The notes under the pieces: generated by a model
What the model saw: only the letters and a program-made list of their open reading frames with translations
What the model was told of the DNA's origin: nothing
Databases searched by the model: none
Source: Klenkia sp.
GTDB taxonomy: Bacteria > Actinomycetota > Actinomycetes > Mycobacteriales > Geodermatophilaceae
DNA: 8,616 bases
NCBI GenBank assembly: GCA_025966215.1
Contig: JAOPVM010000440.1
Coordinates: 1 to 8,616 of the forward strand
Reading direction: 5' to 3'
Made by a program: the position numbers and the translations under genes
Shown: piece by piece, positions 1 through 6,591 of the stretch
Numbering within the stretch: the stretch's first letter is position 1
Layout of the letters: every line of letters starts with the position of its first letter

Positions 1-533
1 GCCGCGGCGTGGCAGCGCGCCTCGAGCCCGGGCTCGCCGACCCCGACGTCGTCGGGCAGGAACCGGGGGAAGGAGTCCATCTCGGTCAGCGCCAGCAGCC
101 CGCCGGGTGCGAGCGCGTCGCGCATCCGGCCCAGCGCCCGGTCCGGGTCGGCCACGTGGTGCAGGGACGACGCCGCCCAGACCAGGTCCACGTCCCCGAC
201 GTCGGGCCAGTCCCCGTCCAGGTCGGCCTGCACCCCGCGGACCCGGCCGCCCACGCCCCGCTCCCCGGCGCGCGCCGCGAGGTGGTCGAGCATCGCGGGG
301 TCCACGTCCAGCGCGACCACCCGGGCGTCGGGGAAGCGCTCCAGCAGCGCGAACGTGCCGGTGCCGGTCCCGGCCCCCAGGTCGAGCACGGTCCGCACCG
401 GCCGGTCACCGACCGCGGCGGCCACCCGGCCGAGGACGTCGTCCAGGTGGTCGCCCAGCACCTCGGCGTCCAGGTCCAGCAGCTCGGCGAGGCCGCCCTG
501 GGCCGGCCCGTGGGCGTGCGCGGGGGAGGTCAT
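1..533 (-). CDS. Class I SAM-dependent methyltransferase (N-terminal part; C-terminus beyond the left edge)
   Basis: The reading frame begins MTSPAHAHGPAQGG and stays open to the window edge (177 complete codons), so the C-terminus is missing. Motif I of the Rossmann-fold SAM pocket is VLDLGAGTGTGT at residues 49-60. The acidic strand-2 end is ALDVDP at 74-79, ADLDG lies at 103-107, and the LVWAASSLHHV segment at 117-127 is typical of the Methyltransf_11/25 group. The substrate cannot be read from the sequence. The ATG at 531-533 has no Shine-Dalgarno, and TAGGGT (minus strand, 541-546) lies 7 nt upstream, so a leaderless transcript is likely. The gene diverges from the XRE-cupin regulator across 49 bp, which makes it a probable target of that regulator. 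Products of this family are cytosolic. The family call is firm; the role is unknown. Confidence 0.9.
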   Translation of the reverse strand, partial: MTSPAHAHGPAQGGLAELLDLDAEVLGDHLDDVLGRVAAAVGDRPVRTVLDLGAGTGTGTFALLERFPDARVVALDVDPAMLDHLAARAGERGVGGRVRGVQADLDGDWPDVGDVDLVWAASSLHHVADPDRALGRMRDALAPGGLLALTEMDSFPRFLPDDVGVGEPGLEARCHAA

Positions 534-540
534 GGGGCCG

Positions 541-575
541 ACCCTAGGACGGTTCTTGCCCTCCAGTCCTACCCT
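541..575. promoter_or_regulatory. Overlapping divergent promoters with an inverted repeat (candidate operator)
   Basis: The inverted repeat TAGGAC (545-550) - N15 - GTCCTA (566-571) has arms 21 bp apart, about two helical turns. TACCCT (570-575) fits the actinobacterial TANNNT -10 and ends 7 nt before the regulator ATG at 583. On the minus strand TAGGGT (546-541) ends exactly 7 nt before the methyltransferase ATG at 533. Each -10 has an AGGAC-containing hexamer 18 bp upstream (546-551 plus; 570-565 minus) with the GAC core of a -35. The two promoters are therefore interleaved, and polymerase binding at one should exclude the other. The most economical binder is the XRE-cupin protein itself. 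The sequence features are seen directly; the function is inferred. Confidence 0.5.
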
Positions 576-582
576 GTTGCGC

Positions 583-1152
583 ATGACGCACGACGGCGAC
601 GTCGACTCCCTCGTCCGACAGCGCATCCGCGGCCTGCGGGTGGCCCGCGGCTGGTCGCTGGAGGACCTGGGCAGCCGGTGCCACCAGAGCGCCTCGACGC
701 TGAGCCGGATCGAGACCGGCGCCCGCCGGATCAGCCTGGACCAGCTCAGCGGCATCGCCCGGGCGCTGGACACCACGCTGGACCAGCTGGTCGCCTCCGA
801 CTCCGACGACGACGTGGTCATCCGCCCGCAGCACGACGAGGAGCAGGGCGTCACCAGCTGGCAGCTCCACGGCGACAGAGGTCCGCAGGGCATGACCGTG
901 GCCAAGCTGCGGCTCACCCGGCCGGCCCCGACGCGCGGCGCCGGCGAGCTCCCGGTGCACCCCGGCCGGGACTGGTTCACCGTGCTGTCGGGCACGATCG
1001 TGCTCATCCTGGGTGAGCGGACCATCCGGGTCCAGGCCGGTGAGGCCGCCTCGTTCTCCACGATGACCCCGCACGCGTTCGGCGCCGAGGACGGCCCGGC
1101 CGAGATCCTCGCGATCTTCGACCACGGCGGCGAGCGCACCCACCTGCACTGA
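583..1152 (+). CDS. XRE-family transcriptional regulator with C-terminal cupin sensor domain
   Basis: A 189-residue DNA-binding regulator. Residues 10-70 form a HTH_3/XRE domain: IRGLRVARGWSLEDLG, then SASTLSRIETGARRISL containing the recognition helix, then LSGIARALDTTLDQLV. After an acidic linker, residues 105-182 form a small cupin barrel (HPGRDWFTVLSGTIVLILGE ... GEAASFSTMTPHAF), with H126 and H164 as possible metal or ligand contacts. Members of this two-domain class sense a small molecule through the cupin and usually regulate themselves and a neighbouring gene. The start at ATG 583 is chosen because the HTH begins soon after it and a -10-like hexamer lies 7 nt upstream; there is no Shine-Dalgarno. 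Longer in-frame starts back to 355 would overlap the divergent methyltransferase and are rejected. The last codons (CTG CAC TGA) lie inside the terminator palindrome shared with the convergent phosphatase gene. Confidence 0.95.
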   Translation: MTHDGDVDSLVRQRIRGLRVARGWSLEDLGSRCHQSASTLSRIETGARRISLDQLSGIARALDTTLDQLVASDSDDDVVIRPQHDEEQGVTSWQLHGDRGPQGMTVAKLRLTRPAPTRGAGELPVHPGRDWFTVLSGTIVLILGERTIRVQAGEAASFSTMTPHAFGAEDGPAEILAIFDHGGERTHLH

Positions 1153-1176
1153 GCAGGCGCGGGCCCTCAGTGCAGG
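1143..1176. terminator. Bidirectional terminator hairpin containing both stop codons
   Basis: The arms CCTGCACTGAG (1143-1153) and CTCAGTGCAGG (1166-1176) are perfectly complementary over 11 bp. Within the 12-nt loop a second GGC/GCC stem (1156-1158 with 1163-1165) can extend the structure. The convergent genes end here: the plus-strand TGA (1150-1152) and the minus-strand TGA (1169-1167) are each in an arm. There is no T-tract on either side, which is common for actinobacterial terminators. Transcripts from both directions would form the same hairpin. Confidence 0.75.
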
Positions 1177-3479
1177 GTGACGCCGATGCAGGCAGTGTCG
1201 TCGAGGCGGGTGTCCACCTGGCGCATGGCCGTCGAGCAGAGCTCCTGCGGTCCGGAGACCGGCCCGACGGCGGCCAGCGCGGCGACCAGCTGCGCGGTGC
1301 CCACGTCCAGGTCCGGCCCGCGGTGCTCGACCAGTCCGTCGGTGTAGGCGAGCACGGTGCTCCCGGCGGGCAGGTGGTGGGCCACCGAGGCCCGGGACGC
1401 GCGGGCCTCCACGCCGATCATCAGCCCGCGCACCTCGTCCAGCTGCCGGACGGCGCCGTCCGGGCCGTGCACCAGCAGCGGCGGGTGCCCGGCGGTGGCC
1501 ACGTGCAGCGTCCAGGTGCCGTCGTCGTCCCGGCAGGCGCAGGCGTAGGTGACGGTGGCCAGCGTGCGCAGCCCGAGTCCCAGCACCAGCCGGTCCAGCA
1601 CCCGGCCGGGCTCGGTGCTGCCGCCCTCGTACGCGCAGGCCCGGAGCAGCCCGCGCAGCTGACCCATCTCGGCCGCGGCGTCGATGTCGTGCCCGGCGAC
1701 GTCGCCGATCGCGATGCCGACCGCGCCGTCCGGCAGCGCGATGAGGTCGTAGAAGTCGCCACCGACCGCCGCGCCCGCGGCGGCCGACTCGTACTGCGCC
1801 GCCGCGGTCACCCCGGGGACGTCGGGCAACTGGGGCAGCAGCGACCGCTGCAACGTCTCGGCCACCGACTGCTCCTGCTGGTACAGCCGGGCGTTGTCCA
1901 TCGCCATGGCGGCGCGTCGGCCCAGGTCGGTGGCCACCTCGACGTCGTCGGGGGCGAACGGCGACCCGGTGCGCACCAGGCTGAGCACCCCGAGGGTGCG
2001 GCCCCGCGCGGTCATCGGGACGGTGAGCAGGGCGCCCATGCCGAGGCCGGCGACGAGCCGGCGGCCGGTCTCGTTGCGGAAGGGGTCGGGCAGCGCGTCC
2101 GGGGTGAGGTCGGCGATCAGCCCCACCGCGCCGTCGGCGATCGCGACCGCGGCCGGCGAGCCGGGCAGCGGGGTGCGGCCGGTGATCAACCCGCGGAGGT
2201 CGGTGAGCTCCGCCCGGTCCCCGTCCCGGTGTGCGGCGGCCGCCCGGTCGACCTGACCGTGTTCGTCCAGCCCGACCGCGAACGCCCAGTCACCCAGCCC
2301 CGGCACGCAGATCCCGGTGAGCCGGTCGAGCAGCTCGCCGGTGTCCAGGGTCGCCGACAGCTGACCGGTGCCCTCGGCCATCAGCAGCAGCCGCTGCTGG
2401 GCCTGCTCGGCGGCCTCGCGGGCGACCGTCTCGGCGCGCAGGGCCCGGGCCTGCTCGGCGTCGGCGACCACCCGCTGGGAGACGTCGGACTGCACGCCGA
2501 CGAAGCTCACCAGCTCCCCGGCACCGTCGAGCACGGGGCTCACCGAGAGCTGGGTCCAGATCGCCGAGCCGTCCTTGCGGTGGTTGAGCAGCGTGACGGT
2601 CACCGGACGGCACTCGGCCAGCCCGGACCGGAGCTCGGCGAGGGCCGCCGGGTCGGTGGCGGGACCCTGCAGGAACCGGCAGTTGCGCCCCACCGCCTCC
2701 TCGAAGGACCACCCGGTGACCCGGGTGAAGGAGGGGTTGACCCACACGAGCGGGCTGTCGGGCTGGCGGGGGTCGCTGATGGCGAAGGAGACGTCGGTGG
2801 CCAGCACCGCGCCCTCGCGCAGCCGCTGCAGCACCGCCTCGCCGTCGGAGGCCTCGGGGTCGGCGACCGGCAGGAACACCACCAGGGACAGCGGCGGTCG
2901 GTCGGCCGCGGATGCCACCGGGGTGCTCATCGGGAAGCCGGTGACCCACAGCAGCCGGTCGTCCCGGCCGTCGTGGGCGTCGGCCCGCTCACGGTCGTCG
3001 CTGCGCCGGGGGGACAGCCGGACCGGTTCCCCGGCCAGCGGCTCACCGGCGGCGACCCTGGACAGCGGGGCCTCGGTGCCGGCCAGCGGACGACCGTCGA
3101 GGTCGGTGAGCCCGGCGGCGGCACCCCAGCTGTCGGCCGCCACCGGCAACGAGACCTTGCCGGCCAGGTCCATGGCCGCGCCGTTGGCGAAGGTGACCTC
3201 GCCGGTCCGCTGGTCGATGAGCAGCACCGCGACCGGCACGTCGCCGAGGATCGCCGGCAGGGCCGAGCTCGGCACCGGGGACGCGGGGTCCGCCGCCTGT
3301 GTCGCCGCGGCGACCGCGTCGGCCTGCGCGTGCACCGACGCCGAGGAGGGGCCCCGCCCGGGGGCCCGCACGTCGTCCCGGTGCGCCCCACCGGCAGGTG
3401 ACTGCGCGGGGACGACGGGGTCGGCGCCCACGGCAGGGGACGGCGCCGAGGAGCGCAACCCGTCGTCATCAGGTCGCAC
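1167..3479 (-). CDS. Blue-light sensor phosphatase: PAS-LOV-GAF-SpoIIE (PP2C/RsbU-type)
   Basis: A predicted cytosolic serine/threonine phosphatase of 770 residues from GTG 3479. Residues 1-70 are Ala/Pro-rich and disordered-looking. A divergent PAS region (about 72-210) contains PVAVLLIDQRTGEVTFANG. A LOV domain (about 221-338) has FAISDPRQPDSPLVWVNPSF, then GRNCRFLQG with the photoactive cysteine at 267, then NHRKDGSAIW and FVGVQSDVS. A helical linker (338-368) is followed by a GAF domain (about 370-532) and the SpoIIE domain (about 540-770). The metal-binding aspartates are present: GGDFYD (D575, D578), GDVAGHD (D593), YTDGLVE (D714), LDDTAC (D760/D761). By family, such enzymes dephosphorylate anti-anti-sigma (STAS) proteins; light input through FMN is expected. 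No RsbW-like kinase or STAS partner is encoded nearby. The start is uncertain: the open frame extends to 3785, but that extension reads as antisense, and no Shine-Dalgarno precedes GTG 3479. No transmembrane segment is seen. Confidence 0.94.
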   Translation of the reverse strand: MRPDDDGLRSSAPSPAVGADPVVPAQSPAGGAHRDDVRAPGRGPSSASVHAQADAVAAATQAADPASPVPSSALPAILGDVPVAVLLIDQRTGEVTFANGAAMDLAGKVSLPVAADSWGAAAGLTDLDGRPLAGTEAPLSRVAAGEPLAGEPVRLSPRRSDDRERADAHDGRDDRLLWVTGFPMSTPVASAADRPPLSLVVFLPVADPEASDGEAVLQRLREGAVLATDVSFAISDPRQPDSPLVWVNPSFTRVTGWSFEEAVGRNCRFLQGPATDPAALAELRSGLAECRPVTVTLLNHRKDGSAIWTQLSVSPVLDGAGELVSFVGVQSDVSQRVVADAEQARALRAETVAREAAEQAQQRLLLMAEGTGQLSATLDTGELLDRLTGICVPGLGDWAFAVGLDEHGQVDRAAAAHRDGDRAELTDLRGLITGRTPLPGSPAAVAIADGAVGLIADLTPDALPDPFRNETGRRLVAGLGMGALLTVPMTARGRTLGVLSLVRTGSPFAPDDVEVATDLGRRAAMAMDNARLYQQEQSVAETLQRSLLPQLPDVPGVTAAAQYESAAAGAAVGGDFYDLIALPDGAVGIAIGDVAGHDIDAAAEMGQLRGLLRACAYEGGSTEPGRVLDRLVLGLGLRTLATVTYACACRDDDGTWTLHVATAGHPPLLVHGPDGAVRQLDEVRGLMIGVEARASRASVAHHLPAGSTVLAYTDGLVEHRGPDLDVGTAQLVAALAAVGPVSGPQELCSTAMRQVDTRLDDTACIGVTLH

Positions 3480-3485
3480 CAGAGG

Positions 3486-3515
3486 AGTCAACCAGACGCT
3501 TACGTTGTACGTCGA
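3486..3515 (-). promoter_or_regulatory. Candidate promoter of the LOV-SpoIIE gene
   Basis: This lies in the locally A/T-richer stretch (about 3465-3515) between the divergent phosphatase and lycopene cyclase genes. On the minus strand TCGACG (3515-3510) resembles a -35, and TTGACT (3491-3486) lies 18 bp downstream, 6 nt before GTG 3479, which would give a leaderless message. TTGACT is an imperfect -10 because it lacks the conserved second-position A. It could instead be a -35, but no good -10 follows it. Weak prediction. Confidence 0.25.
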
Positions 3516-3539
3516 GGGTCCTGCGACGGGGCTCCACCC

Positions 3540-3746
3540 GATGACCACGGCGCCGGGGACCAGCTCCCCAGCGTGGGGGACGTCGCCCCGGAGGACCGGC
3601 TGCGGGTGTTCCACGCCGCCGCGGGCCTCGCGGCCGACCTGCTGGACCGGGGGCCCGACCGACCTCCGGCGCGCAGCCGGAGAGAGACACGCCGAGCCCG
3701 CGCTGCTGCTGCGTGGGTGGCTCTGAACGGGCCGCCCGTGCGCTGA
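3540..3746 (+). pseudogene. Coding-like stretch with a frame change; possible small or degraded gene
   Basis: In the frame containing codon 3543-3545, bases 3540-3656 read like a real protein (DDHGAGDQLPSVGDVAPEDR, then LRVFHAAAGLAADLLDRGP), with almost every third position G or C and an A/T-rich second position. After about 3656 that frame deteriorates (R/A-rich, A/T third positions) until TGA 3744-3746. The frame one base ahead then looks natural (TDLRRAAGERHAEPALLLRG) until TGA at 3723-3725, as if a single-base change near the GGGGGCCC run at about 3650-3656 had broken a short gene. No convincing start exists: GTG 3573 lacks a Shine-Dalgarno, and ATG 3541 is in the other frame. The family is not recognised. 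It may simply be a compositional accident in an intergenic spacer. Confidence 0.3.
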
Positions 3747-3763
3747 CCTGGTTGGGTCGGGCC

Positions 3764-4891
3764 ATGACCGACCCTGCCCAGCCACAGCGCTGGGACGTCG
3801 TCGTCGCCGGGGCCGGGCCGGCCGGGCTCTCGGTCGCCGCGGCCTGCGCGGCCCGTGGGCTGTCGACGGTCGTCCTCGCCCCGGCCCTGCGGCCGTGGAT
3901 GCACACCTACGGGCTGTGGGCCGACGAGCTGACCGTCGCCGGGACGGTCTACCCGACGACCCTGGTGCGCACCGGCGACGGCGACCGCGACCTGGGCCGG
4001 CCCTACGCCCGGCTGGACAACGCCGCGGTGCACGGCGCGTTCCTGGACCAGGTGCGGCACGGCGGCGGCGACACCCGCACCGGGTCCGTCGTCGAGGTCC
4101 GGGACCGGACCGCCGTGCTCGCCGACGGCACCGAGCTGTCCGGCACGGTCGTGGTCGACGCCCGGGGCAGCGGACCCGGCACCGCCCAGCAGCGGGCCTG
4201 GGGCGTGCGGGTCACCGGCCCGGTCGAGGACGTCGTCCCGGCCGGCAGCGCCCTGCTCATGGACTGGGCCGCGCTGCGCGACCGGGCCGACCCGCAGCCA
4301 CCCGCCTTCCTCTACGGCATGGGGCTCGACGACGGCAGCACGCTGCTGGAGGCCACCTCGCTGGCTGCCCGCCCCCCGGTGCCGCTGCCCCAGCTGCGTG
4401 ACCGGCTGCACGCCCACCTGGCCGCGCACGGCCTGCGCACGGTCGGCGACCCGGAGAGGGTGAGCATCCCGTTGGACGCCCCCGCCGCCCGCACGGGCGC
4501 CGCGCCGGTGGGGGCCGCCGCGGGGCTGGTGCACCCGGCGACCGGCTACAGCGTGGCGACGTCGCTGCGCCTGGGTCCGGTGGTCGCAGACGCCGTGCTG
4601 CGCGGGGCGAGCGCGACCGAGCTGCGGGCGCTGGTCCGGTCGCGACGCCGTCGGGCCACCCTGGCACTGCTCGGGCTGGGCCGGGACGTGCTGATCGGCC
4701 TCGACGAGGCGCAGACCGACGCGTTCTTCCGGGCCTTCTTCACCCTGCCCCCGCGCGCGTGGGCGGCCTACCTGGACGTCGGGTCCTCCCCCGCGGCGGT
4801 CGCGGCGAGCATGGCCCGGGTCGCGACCGCCCTCCCGCCGTCCGGCCGGCGCACGCTGTTCGCCGGGGTGGCCCGGGCACTGCGCCCCTGA
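3764..4891 (+). CDS. crtY: Lycopene beta-cyclase (CrtY/CrtL-type flavoprotein)
   Basis: A 375-residue FAD-dependent carotenoid cyclase that converts linear lycopene ends to beta-rings (lycopene to gamma- and then beta-carotene), normally membrane-associated. The N-terminal dinucleotide fold is DVVVAGAGPAGLSVAAACAA (11-30). The family signatures follow: YGLWADEL (49-56), VVDARGSG (130-137), QQRAWGVRV (142-150), LMDW (165-168), FLYGMGL...LLEATSLAARPPVP (182-207), GAAAGLVHPATGYSVATSL (250-268) and FFTLP (325-329). Length matches the family. The ATG at 3764 is chosen because the Rossmann strand starts ten residues later; the in-frame start at 3713 adds unlike sequence. No Shine-Dalgarno is visible, and TTGGGT (3752-3757) six nt upstream is a weak -10 candidate. 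The gene is divergent from the LOV phosphatase and convergent with the acyl-CoA synthetase. No other crt gene is in the window, so it acts with a pathway encoded elsewhere. Confidence 0.94.
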   Translation: MTDPAQPQRWDVVVAGAGPAGLSVAAACAARGLSTVVLAPALRPWMHTYGLWADELTVAGTVYPTTLVRTGDGDRDLGRPYARLDNAAVHGAFLDQVRHGGGDTRTGSVVEVRDRTAVLADGTELSGTVVVDARGSGPGTAQQRAWGVRVTGPVEDVVPAGSALLMDWAALRDRADPQPPAFLYGMGLDDGSTLLEATSLAARPPVPLPQLRDRLHAHLAAHGLRTVGDPERVSIPLDAPAARTGAAPVGAAAGLVHPATGYSVATSLRLGPVVADAVLRGASATELRALVRSRRRRATLALLGLGRDVLIGLDEAQTDAFFRAFFTLPPRAWAAYLDVGSSPAAVAASMARVATALPPSGRRTLFAGVARALRP

Positions 4892-4904
4892 CCCCCTCCC
4901 CACC

Positions 4905-4931
4905 GCGAGGTCAGTCGGCGCCGACCTCCGC
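4905..4931. terminator. Possible terminator between convergent genes
   Basis: GAGGTC (4907-4912) pairs with GACCTC (4923-4928), extended by two more pairs (4905-4906 with 4930-4931) across one bulged base. The loop contains part of the perfect 12-nt palindrome GTCGGCGCCGAC (4914-4925), which competes with the stem. The structure lies 14 nt after the lycopene cyclase stop and overlaps the stop of the acyl-CoA synthetase, which ends 19 bp away on the other strand. There is no T-tract. Modest support. Confidence 0.35.
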
Positions 4932-6536
4932 GCGGCGGCGCTGGCGCAGCACGAAGCGCTGGATCTTGCCGCTGGAGGTCTTGGGCAGCTCCTGGACGAA
5001 GTGCACGGTGCGCGGGTGGGCGTGTGCGGCGAAGCCGGTCTTGACCAGCTGCTGGAGCTCGGTGGCCAGCGCGTCGTCCCCCCGGTCGCCGGCGCGCAGG
5101 ACGACGAAGGCCTCCAGCACCTCCCCACGCAGCAGGTCGGGCACCCCGATGACGGCGGTCTCCATCACCCGCGGGTGGGTGATCAGCACGCTCTCCACGT
5201 CGAACGGCCCGATCCGGTAGCCGGCCATGATGATCACGTCGTCGTCGCGGGAGGAGAAGTAGAAGTGCCCGTCGGCGTCGGCGCTGCCCGCGTCACCGGT
5301 GAGGTACCAGGCACGGTCCTCGGTGAAGCGCTCCGCGGTCTTCTCCGGGGCACCGGCATAGCCGGCGAACCACATCACCGGGCTGGCCGCGACGTCGATG
5401 GCCACCCGGCCGACCTGGCCGGGAGGGAGCACCTCGGCGGAGTCCTCGGCGAGCACCGCGGCCGACCAGCCGGGCAGCGGGCGGCCCATCGACCCCGCCC
5501 GCACCGGCTCCCGGACGTCGTCCGCCCAGCCGTTGACGATCATCATCCCGTGCTCGGTCTGCCCGTAGTGGTCCCGCACCGGCACGCCCAGGTTCTCCTC
5601 GGCCCAGCCGATCACCTCCGGGGTCAGCGGCTCACCGGCCGAGGAGGCCCGCCGCAGCCGGAGGCCGGCCGGCACCGGCGTGGTCGCCGCGCGCAGCGAG
5701 CGGTACACCGTCGGGGCGGCGGCGAAGTTGCTGACCCCGAAGCCGCTGATCACCTCCCAGGTCAGCGGGGCGGAGAAGGGCGCGTGCAGCAGCAGGCTGC
5801 GCCGCCCGGCAGCCAGCGGACCGAGCACGGCGTAGTAGAGGCCGTAGGCCCAGCCGGGGTCCGCGGCGTTCCAGAAGACGTCCTCGGGGACGACGTCCAG
5901 ACCCAGCTCGAGGTACTCGTGGAAGGAGGCCAGCGCCCGCAGCGGCACCTCCACGCCCTTGGGCGTCCCGGTCGTGCCCGAGGTGAACAGCAGCACGAGC
6001 AGCCCGTCCGGGCCCACCGCGACCGGGGCGCCGGCCGGGTCGTCGGGCTCGTGCGCGGCGATCAGGTCCCCGAAGGACAGCTGCCCGTCCCCGGGCGCCC
6101 CGCCCACGACGACGACGGTGCGCGTGCCGTCCCCCGCCTCGAGCTTGCCGGCCTGGTCGGCGTCGGTGACGACGACGGCAGCCCGGCTGGCCTCCACCCG
6201 CATGGTGACCGCCGGGGTGGCGAAGGCGGTGAACAGCGGCACGTGGACCGCGCCCCGCCGCCAGATGCCCACCAGCGCGACGACGAGCTCCGCGGACTTG
6301 CCCATCAGCACCGCCACCGCGTCGCCGGGCTCCACCCCCAGACCGGCCAGCGCGGCCGCGAAGCGGGTGGACTCGCGACGGAGCTCGCCGTAGGTCAGGT
6401 CGCGCCGGGAGAGGTCGGCCTCCACGACGGTGAACGCGACGGCGTCGGCGGGGTGCCGGTCGCAGAGCAGCTCGGCGGCGCAGGCACCCGATGCCCCGTA
6501 GGTGGACAGCAGCTCGCGGACGCGGTCGGTGGTCAC
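4911..6536 (-). CDS. AMP-forming acyl-CoA synthetase (ANL superfamily; short/medium-chain, MACS-like)
   Basis: A 541-residue adenylate-forming enzyme that activates a carboxylic acid to acyl-AMP and then to the CoA thioester. The ATP-binding P-loop is LLFTSGTTGTPKGVE (182-196). Adenylate contacts are DHYGQTEHG (322-330) and YLTGD (411-415). The hinge/C-terminal domain is SRDDDVIIMAGYRIGPFDVE (429-448), and the catalytic lysine is in PKTSSGKIQRF (K524). GYRIGPFDVES and GWAYGLYYAVLGPL resemble the ACSM/MbcS branch more than acetate-specific Acs, but the substrate is unproven. GTG 6536 is preferred. An in-frame TTG at 6572 would add 12 residues with atypical codons (ACA, CGA, GCT). Neither start has a clear Shine-Dalgarno. 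It lies 55 bp (or 19 bp) downstream of the TauE-like gene on the same strand, so the two are probably co-transcribed. Confidence 0.94.
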   Translation of the reverse strand: MTTDRVRELLSTYGASGACAAELLCDRHPADAVAFTVVEADLSRRDLTYGELRRESTRFAAALAGLGVEPGDAVAVLMGKSAELVVALVGIWRRGAVHVPLFTAFATPAVTMRVEASRAAVVVTDADQAGKLEAGDGTRTVVVVGGAPGDGQLSFGDLIAAHEPDDPAGAPVAVGPDGLLVLLFTSGTTGTPKGVEVPLRALASFHEYLELGLDVVPEDVFWNAADPGWAYGLYYAVLGPLAAGRRSLLLHAPFSAPLTWEVISGFGVSNFAAAPTVYRSLRAATTPVPAGLRLRRASSAGEPLTPEVIGWAEENLGVPVRDHYGQTEHGMMIVNGWADDVREPVRAGSMGRPLPGWSAAVLAEDSAEVLPPGQVGRVAIDVAASPVMWFAGYAGAPEKTAERFTEDRAWYLTGDAGSADADGHFYFSSRDDDVIIMAGYRIGPFDVESVLITHPRVMETAVIGVPDLLRGEVLEAFVVLRAGDRGDDALATELQQLVKTGFAAHAHPRTVHFVQELPKTSSGKIQRFVLRQRRRAEVGAD

Positions 6537-6591
6537 GCCGGCAGCGTGCGTTCGGGCCCCGAGCAGTGTCAACCGCCGTTCGGGGGTGGCC

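Noticed and set aside
9..1016. Plus-strand open frame over the methyltransferase and the regulator
   Set aside because: It is antisense to the methyltransferase and out of frame with the XRE-cupin gene; no domain is visible.
1170..3401. Long open frame on the plus strand opposite the phosphatase
   Set aside because: The opposite strand encodes a complete multi-domain protein with catalytic motifs; this frame is Gly/Arg/Gln/His-rich with no domain, as expected of antisense reading in GC-rich DNA.
3480..3785. N-terminal extension of the SpoIIE phosphatase to 3785
   Set aside because: The 102 added residues look like antisense of a plus-strand coding-like segment, and the junction has A/T-rich third positions and lower GC, which suits a promoter region.
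3500..5128. Long minus-strand open frame across the lycopene cyclase
   Set aside because: The plus strand carries recognisable cyclase motifs throughout; the minus frame has none and also overlaps the synthetase in another frame.
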